From: a bacterium
GTDB taxonomy: Archaea > Nanoarchaeota > Nanoarchaeia > Woesearchaeales > UBA10216
Direction of reading: 5' to 3'
Length of the DNA stretch: 9,951 nucleotides
NCBI GenBank assembly: GCA_024206195.1
Contig: JAAGZO010000810.1
Location: 1-9,951 of the forward strand
Shown piece after piece: positions 1 through 4,667 of the stretch. The first letter of the stretch is position 1. Every line of letters starts with the position of its first letter. The translations under genes and the position numbers were made by a program. The notes beneath the pieces are model-generated. The model saw only the letters and a program-made list of their open reading frames with translations. It made no database searches and was not told the origin of the DNA.

Positions 1-222
1 ACGCTCTAATCCAAAATCATGCCGACGCTTACACCTGTGCTCTATCTCCACCTCAACCCCATACAAAACCCCGGATTGATCGTAATCTTCATCTTCGCCC
101 TCTTTAGGCAGACGTTTTGATGCCTCAGTAACAAACCCTACGCTTTTACACCGTCCCTGATCCTCATGGTCGCATCGACCGCAGACTTGTCTTGTTGTCT
201 GAACATCTCGGCTAAATAGCAT
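1..222 (-). CDS. Cys-rich small phage protein, 3' end beyond the window
   Basis: An open frame of 74 codons starts at ATG 222..220 and continues past base 1, so the C-terminus is missing. A strong ribosome site (AGGGGGG) lies three bases upstream of the ATG. The protein begins MLFSRDVQTTRQVCGRCDHE. Visible cysteines are C14, C17 and C25 (CGRC, then GRC) and C64 (HRCKRRHDF), separated by an acidic stretch (EGEDEDYD). The CxxC-C-C spacing, with the last Cys followed by a basic/aromatic segment, resembles the Cys modules at 1962..2270 and 4654..4824 and suggests metal binding. It follows the gene at 275..517 in the same orientation after a 52-base gap. The family is not recognised; that it is translated is well supported, the function is unknown. 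Confidence 0.7.
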   Translation of the reverse strand, partial: MLFSRDVQTTRQVCGRCDHEDQGRCKSVGFVTEASKRLPKEGEDEDYDQSGVLYGVEVEIEHRCKRRHDFGLER

Positions 223-274
223 ATTCCCCCCTATTTGTTTAAAATCAGTGTGTTAGTCCGTAGAGAATGTTGAC

Positions 275-517
275 TCACACTCTAAATACTCGTGTGATGA
301 AGCTTAGTTTGAAGGCGTCCATCGCTCTCTCAACCATCTCAAAATCATCAAACCCTACTCGATGCCAACATGTGCCCTCTCGCGTAAGAACAATACCCTT
401 TAAGGTACAACCATCTTCTTCATTGTTGCGACAGTATGTGTTGTTACACTCCTTTATACGGGTGTCTGTGAGCCATTCCGCGTCTAATTTTATCGATATA
501 CTGTCCGGTATGTTCAA
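275..517 (-). CDS. Small Cys-motif protein, 80 aa
   Basis: The frame opens with TTG at 517..515 (TTG AAC ATA CCG); no in-frame ATG lies near the N-terminus. A GGGGG ribosome site sits four bases upstream, which favours the TTG start. The core carries C24, C29, C38 and C49 (CNNTYC, GCTLKGIVL, GTCWH). This matches a layout often seen in small clostridial and phage proteins of the type C-N-x3-C-x8-C-x-L-x-x-I-x(6)-C (family resemblance recalled, not searched). It probably folds around a metal or disulfides. It is downstream of the structured 518..993 region, which would form its mRNA leader if transcription begins upstream. The C-terminus (FDDFEMVERAMDAFKLSFI) looks helical. Function unknown. 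Confidence 0.65.
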   Translation of the reverse strand: MNIPDSISIKLDAEWLTDTRIKECNNTYCRNNEEDGCTLKGIVLTREGTCWHRVGFDDFEMVERAMDAFKLSFITRVFRV

Positions 518-576
518 ATTTCCCCCTTTTTAATTTTTAAAAAAAAGATGAGCGTGGTTACTATACACATAACCGA

Positions 577-605
577 CCCCCGACCCCGAACACCCCCCCA
601 CCCCC
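577..605 (-). other. Putative G-quadruplex motif
   Basis: The plus strand shows C-runs at 577..581, 584..587, 593..599 and 601..605. The minus strand therefore reads G5-T-G7-TGTTC-G4-TC-G5: four G-tracts of four or more with loops of 1, 5 and 2 bases, which satisfies the usual intramolecular quadruplex pattern. The G-rich strand has the same sense as the flanking genes, so it would also be in RNA, about 60 bases upstream of the TTG start at 517. Folding is predicted, not shown. Confidence 0.6.
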
Positions 606-644
606 TCTTGACTTCTGAGCCTTCTTAATCTACTCTCCCAGGTG

Positions 645-855
645 CTACTCTCTGGCTGTTCTGTGTCCTATCTCTATGGTCCTATAACTATCATTATGTA
701 AACTATTGAGATAATTAGAGCTAATACGAGCATATCAGAGATAATCAGAGTATGGTAACATGAGACATATGGTGTAAGTGCTTGATATTAGGTAGGCTGA
801 TACACCTTATATATAGAGATCTTGTATTCTACTCTCAGTCTGTCCTGTCCTATCT
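645..855 (+). repeat. Imperfect ~28-bp direct repeat pair
   Basis: Bases 645..673 and 829..855 align as CTACTCTC-x3-CTGT-x-CT-(GT)-GTCCTATCT. They share both ends (CTACTCTC and GTCCTATCT) and the CTGT core, with a two-base gap, and start 184 bases apart. Extra partial copies of the first box are at 630..637 and 865..872, and GTCCTAT recurs at 679..685. The pair brackets the decamer array. Function unknown. Confidence 0.5.
701..750 (+). repeat. Five in-phase 10-bp repeats ending in GAG
   Basis: Five successive decamers read aactattGAG, ataattaGAG, ctaatacGAG, catatcaGAG and ataatcaGAG. Each has an A/T-rich left part and an invariant GAG; GAGATAATTAGAG (708..720) and GAGATAATCAGAG (738..750) match at 12 of 13. 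The spacing is close to one helical turn, as expected for multiple copies of a protein binding to one face of DNA. Candidate binder: the terminase-like protein at 1305..1775 or another phage protein (inference). Confidence 0.5.
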
Positions 856-993
856 TAGCCGAGGCTACTTTCTGTACGGACTAATACCCTGAAATCATTC
901 ATATTGCCCAAAAACGGGGTTGATTTGGTCTAGTGTTCAGTTTTTGAACGCTCGGGTGTGGGTGCAGGTTTTGCATAACTCCTCGTCATCCTC

Positions 994-1251
994 TTATGGC
1001 CGATCCCCGAGAAAATATAAAGCATCGCACTCATAGCATTTTATTGCGTCGCCTGGGATTAGTTGTGTATGCATACTTCCACATAGCCGACATTCCATAC
1101 CTAACGTGTCTATAGCTTCTGGAAGGGGACACCAATCTGGTACGCCTTTTTGTGGGATATTGCGTATGTTGTGATCAATGCTACAATATGTATAGCAGTC
1201 TGACAGATTGGGACATTCAGAGCATTCATCTATTATGCATACTTTAGTCAT
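994..1251 (-). CDS. Cys-cluster plus zinc-ribbon protein, 85 aa
   Basis: The start is placed at ATG 1251..1249 (MTKVCIIDECSECPNLSDCY), where the conserved-looking sequence begins. An in-frame ATG 13 codons upstream (1290) would add a less protein-like stretch, and neither has a clear ribosome site. The N-terminal half has C5, C10, C13, C19, C23 and C41 and ends in DWCPLP, a layout recalled from small proteins of anaerobes and their phages. The C-terminal half has CRLC (54..57) and CYEC (72..75), a classic zinc-ribbon pair. The protein thus appears to join two metal-binding modules. It is the last gene before the structured region 518..993 and lies 53 bases after the terminase-like gene. Function unknown; nucleic-acid binding is plausible. 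Confidence 0.7.
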   Translation of the reverse strand: MTKVCIIDECSECPNLSDCYTYCSIDHNIRNIPQKGVPDWCPLPEAIDTLGMECRLCGSMHTQLIPGDAIKCYECDALYFLGDRP

Positions 1252-1304
1252 TGTTTGTAGCACTTGTAGCCAACACATTTCTATGTACACATGTATTACA
1301 ATAA

Positions 1305-1775
1305 TTATTCAATGACTTCCCCCTCTATAGCTTTTTGACGTTCTGCACTTACCTTAACCATGAATTGTTGTAAGTTTTTTACATTGATTGTTTGGTGTGT
1401 TACTTCTTGTTCACGCTTTGCCACACCTGTATCAACCAGCGTACTCTGCATCATCTTTTCAATCTTCCTACCTTGTTCAAAACCTTTGTCTTGATCTTCC
1501 TTACTCTCTGATTTGAGGTTGTCTTGAGCCATGGACAGCATCTTCTCTTTGATGTTGAGTATAACCGGCACAGATTCAATATTTCGCACTTCAGCATAGT
1601 CTCTGATACGTTGGAGAAATTTCACACTATGCTTTTTCTGGTAGATACCAGATTGGACCATGCTGTCACTATAACCGGCTTCTCTTGCAGCCTCTTTCCA
1701 TGGCAACCCTAAACATATGTTACGTATAAATAACTCTTCTTTGTCTATTACTATATTTAATGCATCATCTGTCAT
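1305..1775 (-). CDS. Terminase small subunit-like protein
   Basis: Small terminases recognise the packaging site of phage DNA and recruit the large ATPase/nuclease subunit. The N-terminal part (EELFIRNICLGLPWKEAAREAGYSD, about residues 13..37) has the 'ExF...G.....AA..AGYS' signature of the helix-turn-helix domain of small terminases. A long helical, charged C-terminal region follows (about 65..156), ending EGEVIE. At 156 residues the size is typical. The start is set at ATG 1775, which makes an ATGA overlap with the stop of the upstream gene. A TTG six bases earlier is the alternative, and neither has a good ribosome site, so translational coupling is likely. No large-terminase gene follows in this window, which weakens the call; it could instead be another phage HTH protein. 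Confidence 0.5.
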   Translation of the reverse strand: MTDDALNIVIDKEELFIRNICLGLPWKEAAREAGYSDSMVQSGIYQKKHSVKFLQRIRDYAEVRNIESVPVILNIKEKMLSMAQDNLKSESKEDQDKGFEQGRKIEKMMQSTLVDTGVAKREQEVTHQTINVKNLQQFMVKVSAERQKAIEGEVIE

Positions 1776-1960
1776 GGGCAATTATACGGTAAAGGCTTGT
1801 TATCTTTACATTCTTTTGCGTTACAACGTCCAGTCGATGACGTTTCCCACTTCCAGCCCATACATTGTGATCCAATACAGTTCTTTGGCTGATTGCTTGG
1901 CAGACTAAACTTTTTCCAGCATGTTTTTGTTTGAGCGTCTGTCTCTTCTATTATTTGCAT
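1772..1960 (-). CDS. Cys-rich phage protein with CIGSxCMxWxW motif, 62 aa
   Basis: The gene starts at ATG 1960, one base after the TAA of the upstream gene, and its TGA overlaps the next ATG. A longer version starting at 2020 would overlap the upstream gene by 59 bases and is less likely. The protein begins MQIIEETDAQTKTCWKKFS. Cysteines fall at about residues 14, 28, 33, 45, 50 and 61. The segment NCIGSQCMGWKWE followed by GRC is a signature recalled from small phage proteins of unknown role with 'CIGSxCMxWxW...GxC' (recalled, not searched). Metal or structural disulfide binding is likely. It is co-transcribed with the sigma-like regulator and terminase-like gene. Function unknown. Confidence 0.75.
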   Translation of the reverse strand: MQIIEETDAQTKTCWKKFSLPSNQPKNCIGSQCMGWKWETSSTGRCNAKECKDNKPLPYNCP

Positions 1961-1961
1961 C

Positions 1962-2270
1962 TTAATCGTCCCACTCGAATTTTCTACAGCCCCACGCTCC
2001 GCCACGACTCTTGCACTCATGCTTACAATTACCGCATACTCTTTTTTGATATATTACCGATTCGCCATTGTATGATTTTTCCTCCTCTTCATTCTCATTC
2101 GGAGCTATAACGTCATTGTTAGAGATATAGTCATATACATCCTCATACTCTGGTTCCTCATATTCATCTGTATCAAATTGATAACCATCACAAATATGGA
2201 CATACACAGGTCTATCTTGATACTCACATCGTTTTGTTTCAAATTTTATACAATTATAACAAGTATCCAT
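1962..2270 (-). CDS. Protein with two four-Cys modules and an acidic linker, 102 aa
   Basis: It starts at ATG 2270 with an AGGGGAA ribosome site, ten bases after the sigma-like gene. There are two similar Cys modules: C4, C7, C15, C27 (CYNC...RC...HICDGY) and C79, C82, C86, C95 (CGNC-KHEC-...WGCRKFEW). They are joined by a strongly acidic stretch (about 33..65, DTDEYEEPEYEDVYDYIS and NENEEEE). Each module ends in Cys followed by an aromatic, as in the proteins at 4654..4824 and 1..222. The look is of a duplicated zinc knuckle on a flexible acidic linker. Family not recognised; the acidic middle could mimic DNA or bind basic proteins, which is speculation. Confidence 0.72.
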   Translation of the reverse strand: MDTCYNCIKFETKRCEYQDRPVYVHICDGYQFDTDEYEEPEYEDVYDYISNNDVIAPNENEEEEKSYNGESVIYQKRVCGNCKHECKSRGGAWGCRKFEWDD

Positions 2271-2280
2271 TTATTCCCCT

Positions 2281-2655
2281 CTATATACTAGTATAAATGG
2301 ACCGAATTTTCGCCCTAGCCCTTGCTATTTGGCCCTTTACAGCGTTACGGCTAAGCCTGTACTTATTATTTCCAGACATAGCCATGGCAATCTCTTTGTA
2401 TGTTTTGCCTTCAAAGTGAAATTGATGAAGTACTCTATTTTGTAGCGGAGTTAAAAACGGGAAATTAACAGCGGATTCATGGAAGTAACTTGTTAGGCCG
2501 GGCCATATTAATTCACCTTGTGAGATTGCATCAATTATTTGTTCGCTAACAGCCAATTCTCTTTGGTATTTATAATCCTGACTAATATACTTCTCCACCC
2601 TATCACATAACTCTGTGCAATCACTCCTTTTTTTACACTCTTCACAAGTTTTCAT
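2281..2655 (-). CDS. Sigma-70 region 4-like helix-turn-helix regulator
   Basis: The C-terminal 60 residues (LTPLQNRVLHQFHFEGKTYKEIA, then LSRNAVKGQIARARAKIRS) are a sigma region 4-type helix-turn-helix as in phage transcription regulators. The second helix around SRNAVKGQIARAR would read DNA. The N-terminus has four cysteines (C4, C7, C13, C17; CEECKKRSDCTELC), a possible metal site. The start is set at ATG 2655 (124 residues). A GTG at 2676 would add seven residues but lies in the predicted promoter. The ATG is almost directly after a good -10 box, so the mRNA may be leaderless or nearly so. As first gene of the operon that leads to the terminase-like gene, it may act as a late-gene activator (inference). 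Alternative: an ArpU-like or other sigma-like factor. Confidence 0.72.
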   Translation of the reverse strand: MKTCEECKKRSDCTELCDRVEKYISQDYKYQRELAVSEQIIDAISQGELIWPGLTSYFHESAVNFPFLTPLQNRVLHQFHFEGKTYKEIAMAMSGNNKYRLSRNAVKGQIARARAKIRSIYTSI

Positions 2656-2662
2656 TGCACTA

Positions 2663-2692
2663 TTTATAACACACACTCACTTTAGATGTCAA
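2663..2692 (-). promoter_or_regulatory. Sigma-70-type promoter for the sigma-like operon (proximal)
   Basis: On the minus strand TTGACA (2692..2687) is followed after 18 bases by TATAAA (2668..2663), or after 17 by TTATAA. The -35 is perfect and the -10 has one mismatch. The expected start of RNA is within a few bases of ATG 2655. Confidence 0.6.
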
Positions 2693-2723
2693 TACTAATG
2701 TTTAGCCTATGGCGTACAATCTC

Positions 2724-2752
2724 ATATACATTCACATGCCATTTTTTGTCAA
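2724..2752 (-). promoter_or_regulatory. Second minus-strand promoter (distal)
   Basis: On the minus strand TTGACA (2752..2747), 17 bases, then GTATAT (2729..2724). It lies about 60 bases upstream of the proximal promoter and drives the same operon. The spacer holds TGGCATGT, also found in the plus-strand promoter region. Confidence 0.5.
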
Positions 2753-2796
2753 ACCTGCCATTATACGTCAATACTCTGTAATCACTCACAATTCTA

Positions 2797-2829
2797 TCAC
2801 ATATCCCAACAAATCACGCTAATATGTGA
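2797..2829. repeat. Inverted repeat TCACATAT...ATATGTGA, possible operator
   Basis: Perfect 8-base arms at 2797..2804 and 2822..2829 are centred 25 bases apart in the divergent control region. The spacing is between two and two and a half helical turns. It could bind a dimeric or tetrameric repressor. An 8-base match can also occur by chance here. Confidence 0.3.
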
Positions 2830-2932
2830 CATTCTACGGCAAATATCTCTTGCCAATAATTTTTATATTCTCACACGAATAAACTTTTATCTCTTATCAT
2901 TCCATAGACTTATGATTTATTATTATGTTTGT

Positions 2933-2960
2933 TTGTAACTTGGCATGTATGTTGTAGTAT
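2933..2960 (+). promoter_or_regulatory. Candidate promoter for the plus-strand operon
   Basis: TTGTAA (2933..2938), 16 bases, TAGTAT (2955..2960); TATAGA at 2958..2963 with a 19-base spacer is the alternative -10. It lies about 70 bases upstream of ATG 3032. TGTAACTT occurs on either side (2934 and 2966), 32 bases apart, a possible operator pair. Confidence 0.4.
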
Positions 2961-3031
2961 AGATATGTAACTTCAAACAAAATGGAATAGGCAATTAGCA
3001 ATCTAACTATTAAATAAAGGGAGAAACAATC

Positions 3032-3220
3032 ATGAAAACATCTCAATACTTGGTACAGGGAAAAACAAAAGGCAGATGGCAGAATGAAACTATCCACAAT
3101 GATATTTATGAAGCGCGAAAATCTATTAATGAAAAAGTCGCGTGTTACAAAAACAAATTTCGACTGGTTGATACATCGACCAATGAAACTCTTTTGGTTT
3201 ATAGGGAAGCAAAAGTATAA
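3032..3220 (+). CDS. Small hypothetical protein, 62 aa
   Basis: This is the first gene of the short plus-strand operon, with a ribosome site AAAGGGAG seven bases before the ATG. The protein starts MKTSQYLVQGKTKGRWQNET and has an alternating strand/helix look: YLVQGKTKGRW (strand pair), EARKSINEKVACYKNKF (helix) and FRLVDTSTNETLLVYRE (strand pair). One cysteine only, no membrane segment. It resembles small phage proteins of unknown role that begin 'Y-x-V...K' and end in a beta hairpin, and in general shape the 65-residue protein two genes downstream. The family is not recognised. Its 3' end carries the first arm of a hairpin that could influence the next gene. Confidence 0.7.
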   Translation: MKTSQYLVQGKTKGRWQNETIHNDIYEARKSINEKVACYKNKFRLVDTSTNETLLVYREAKV

Positions 3221-3253
3221 TCAAACAAACCAGGGGAGTGTAATGCTTCCCTA
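3202..3253 (+). promoter_or_regulatory. Two alternative hairpins before the RHH gene
   Basis: TAGGGAAGC (3202..3210) and GCTTCCCTA (3245..3253) form a perfect 9-base inverted repeat around a 34-base loop. A competing local hairpin pairs AGGGGAG (3232..3238) with CTTCCCT (3246..3252), with one G-U pair and a 7-base loop. Both use the same right arm, four to five bases before the AAAGGAG ribosome site (3257..3263). No U-run follows, so it is not a classic terminator. Confidence 0.4.
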
Positions 3254-3272
3254 ATGAAAGGAGTTAAAACAA

Positions 3273-3425
3273 ATGTCAGAAGAAACAAGAAACGTAAATT
3301 GTAACATTCCAGTGAAACTATGGGAACGACTGATGGACCTCAAACGAGACAGAAAGATAAAGACAATCAAGCAGGGTATTATAGAAGCCTTGCACGTCTA
3401 CCTGATAGAAAAAGAAAAATATTAA
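3273..3425 (+). CDS. Ribbon-helix-helix (Arc/CopG-like) DNA-binding protein, 50 aa
   Basis: The 50-residue protein starts MSEETRNVNCNIPVKLWERL with AAAGGAG nine bases upstream. The pattern is that of a ribbon-helix-helix repressor: a short beta strand with alternating residues (RNVNCNIP, about 6..13), helix A (VKLWERLMDLKRDRK), a turn, and helix B (TIKQGIIEALHVYLIEKEKY, about 31..50). Such proteins are dimers that insert the N-terminal strand into the DNA major groove. It is too short to have other domains. It sits in the middle of the plus-strand operon opposite the sigma-like operon, so it may repress the divergent promoters or its own operon (inference). Confidence 0.75.
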   Translation: MSEETRNVNCNIPVKLWERLMDLKRDRKIKTIKQGIIEALHVYLIEKEKY

Positions 3426-3443
3426 CGGAAAGGAGCGCAAATC

Positions 3444-3641
3444 ATGAAAAAACAACTATATGAAATAGTTAACAAATATGACGATAAGGTCGTTGTAGAT
3501 GAGACGCATACCCAGGCGGTGGGAGAAAAGGACTGGGCATATCAATTATGTTATGAAATGAACAGATCTCAAAAATATCTTGACAACCCACGCTATTACT
3601 ATGTCAGAAAACATTATGAAAAGGAGGCAAACAATGACTAA
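3444..3641 (+). CDS. Small hypothetical protein, 65 aa
   Basis: It starts 18 bases after the RHH stop with AAAGGAG upstream. The sequence opens MKKQLYEIVNKYDDKVVVDE and is rich in charged and aromatic residues (WAYQLCYEMN, PRYYYVRKHYEKE). Its outline (N-terminal 'YEIVNKYDDKVVVDET' strand pair, central helix, 'RYYYVRKH' strand) is like that of small phage proteins of unknown role. No membrane segment, one cysteine. The end overlaps the next start by eight bases, with a strong AAGGAGG ribosome site inside its last codons. Function unknown. Confidence 0.7.
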   Translation: MKKQLYEIVNKYDDKVVVDETHTQAVGEKDWAYQLCYEMNRSQKYLDNPRYYYVRKHYEKEANND

Positions 3642-3738
3642 AAAGCAAGCTCTCACAATTCTCACACCTCCTTTGATGTTTCTTTACCCATGCGCCACTC
3701 TCCCTTCCTCCATATCTGACCCATCCTCCTTTTCGTAA
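3634..3738 (+). pseudogene. Truncated-looking ORF at the convergent junction
   Basis: ATG 3634 follows an excellent ribosome site (AAGGAGG, six bases before) and overlaps the upstream gene, as expected of a genuine last gene of the operon. The first ten residues (MTKKQALTIL) look like a normal protein start. The remainder (PPLMFLYPCATLPSSIS) is low quality and ends after 34 residues. It reads antisense through the last 55 bases of the minus-strand gene at 3684..3905. The likely explanation is that the original gene body was lost when this junction formed. It could also be a real very small peptide. No terminator is seen between the two converging operons. Confidence 0.4.
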
Positions 3739-3905
3739 TATTTTTTCATAGCCTCATATAGTTCTCTGGTTTCTGTTTTATCCAGTACCATCTCGCCGTA
3801 TGAATTGATATAGTATGAGAATGTCGATACATACAATTGACCATTATCCTCAAATGAGACATATTCTCCCCCTTCATTTTTTGTAAATAATACTTGTTCA
3901 CTCAT
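3684..3905 (-). CDS. Small hypothetical protein, 73 aa
   Basis: The last gene of the large minus operon, coupled to the HNH gene by an ATGA overlap and with an AAGGGGG ribosome site. The protein starts MSEQVLFTKNEGGEYVSFED and continues with a strand-rich middle (GQLYVSTFSYYINSYGEMVLDK) and a helix (TRELYEAMKKYYEKEDG). The tail (DMEEGRVAHG) is acidic and disordered-looking. No cysteines, no membrane segment. It is not recognised. Its 3' end overlaps the converging plus-strand ORF, so the last residues may be specific to this junction. Confidence 0.6.
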   Translation of the reverse strand: MSEQVLFTKNEGGEYVSFEDNGQLYVSTFSYYINSYGEMVLDKTETRELYEAMKKYYEKEDGSDMEEGRVAHG

Positions 3906-4225
3906 GACAACCCCCTTATATCCTGTTTAGCGTGATGTGTTTCTAAATCATGGCAACCCTTACACAACACTTCCATTTCTGAAGGATCGCACAATAAATG
4001 CTTTCTGATAGTGTCATAAATTTCCTGCCAGTTTGTGATGTTATTTCTGTGATGGACATGAACCTTTACCTCTTTTCCCTTCGCAACAGATTTCTTTGCT
4101 CCACACGTTTGGCATGTGTATTTGTCACGTTTTAGCACAGCAGCGTGCTCCCTGGATCTTAAAAACAATTGACGCAATGAAGATTTTATACGTGAATTAG
4201 GAGTGTATAGAAGTTTTTTAGGCAT
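3902..4225 (-). CDS. HNH endonuclease
   Basis: HNH proteins cut DNA with a single metal ion held by a beta-beta-alpha fold. The motif is complete: CQTC (C38, C41), VHVHH (H58, H59; H59 or H58 is the catalytic base), and MEVLCKGCHDLETHH with C88, C91, H92 and H97. The two CxxC pairs hold a structural zinc. The N-terminus is basic (SRIKSSLRQLFLRSREHAAVLKRDKY), which fits DNA binding. The length (107) is normal for phage HNH proteins. The start overlaps the upstream gene by eight bases and has no strong ribosome site, so it is probably translated by coupling. Small HNH genes near replication or packaging modules often help genome processing; a freestanding homing role is the alternative. Confidence 0.85.
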   Translation of the reverse strand: MPKKLLYTPNSRIKSSLRQLFLRSREHAAVLKRDKYTCQTCGAKKSVAKGKEVKVHVHHRNNITNWQEIYDTIRKHLLCDPSEMEVLCKGCHDLETHHAKQDIRGLS

Positions 4226-4667
4226 ATGTCATAATCCGTTCTTGATTTTGGTTGTACTCTTTAAAAACAGAATCTCTTTCTTTTTTAAAATCAAACTTAT
4301 CGAACATAAAACTAAGACCACTTTGCCTAATAGCTGCAAAGATACAGGCAGGACAACTCGTGATTTCCCATAATCTTTTTAAAACTTCGGCTTGGGGAAT
4401 TGTGAAAGACCACATGTCGCAAAAGTCAAGAGCCCCATGTGTGCCAAAAATTTTTACTGCATCCAATGTTGTTGAGGTTTTTATAATTTCTTTTAATTCG
4501 ACCAGATCTCCTGGTTGATGGTGATCCCCATTGGCATAGATACACATTTTACAAACTCTTTCAGGATTGTTCGTACAGCTTTTTTCATGGCGTTTCATCC
4601 AATACTTAGAACCACCGGACTTCTTGCAATAGTCACAATAATATCTCCAACGTCTAACTGCTCTCAT
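4218..4667 (-). CDS. Phage zinc-finger-like protein, 149 aa
   Basis: It starts at ATG 4667 with a GGGAGGG ribosome site that lies within the overlapping upstream gene. The N-terminus (YYCDYCKKSGGSKYWMKRHEKSC) has C11, C14, H27 and C31, a C2HC finger. A second pair C39/C42 (CKMC) and a third pair C105/C108 (CPACIFAAIRQSG) follow. The last segment matches a motif seen in phage proteins of unknown role located by replication genes (recalled, not searched). The middle is helical (DLVELKEIIKTSTTLDAVK), and the C-terminus is charged (FDFKKERDSVFKEYNQ). Probably a DNA or RNA binder in the replication module; the exact role is unknown. Confidence 0.75.
   Translation of the reverse strand: MRAVRRWRYYCDYCKKSGGSKYWMKRHEKSCTNNPERVCKMCIYANGDHHQPGDLVELKEIIKTSTTLDAVKIFGTHGALDFCDMWSFTIPQAEVLKRLWEITSCPACIFAAIRQSGLSFMFDKFDFKKERDSVFKEYNQNQERIMTYA

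Larger units (their letters stand above)
518..993. other. 476-base non-coding region rich in repeats and structure
   Basis: No convincing gene is seen on either strand. It holds a G-quadruplex motif on the minus strand (577..605), a small inverted repeat (GGTTA 556..560 / TAACC 570..574), repeated CTACTCTC boxes (630, 645, 829; CTACTTTC at 865), an imperfect long direct repeat, and five 10-bp units ending in GAG (701..750). A hairpin (932..939 with 945..952, five-base loop) is also present. Lying between two minus-strand genes and near a terminase-like gene, it could be a packaging or replication site, or a long mRNA leader. Those roles are inference. Confidence 0.6.
2656..3031. promoter_or_regulatory. 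Divergent intergenic control region
   Basis: The AT-rich 376-base gap separates the minus-strand sigma-like operon from the plus-strand ribbon-helix-helix operon. It contains two minus-strand promoters, one candidate plus-strand promoter and several short repeats: GTCAATACT at 2688 and again near 2767, TCACATAT/ATATGTGA arms at 2797..2829, and TGTAACTT at 2934 and 2966. No gene is supported inside it. The arrangement is that of a phage switch region, but no CI/Cro-type repressor is encoded here. Confidence 0.5.

Noticed and set aside
267..533. Plus-strand 88-residue frame.
   Set aside because: It is antisense to the Cys-motif gene at 275..517, lacks a ribosome site and has random composition.
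932..952. Hairpin with a T-run as a terminator for the minus operon.
   Set aside because: The T-run is in the loop, not after the stem, and the stem contains a mismatch in the relevant strand.
930..989. Minus-strand short frame MTRSYAKPAPTPERSKTEH ending in TAG, with further open frame beyond it, suggesting stop-codon readthrough.
   Set aside because: Only 19 codons before TAG; TAG is used as a normal stop by two real genes here (2281..2655 and 4654..4824). It is probably chance or a decayed remnant.
1772..2020. The 82-residue version of the CIGSxCM protein.
   Set aside because: The first 20 residues overlap the upstream gene in another frame; the ATG at 1960 directly after the upstream stop gives a better start.
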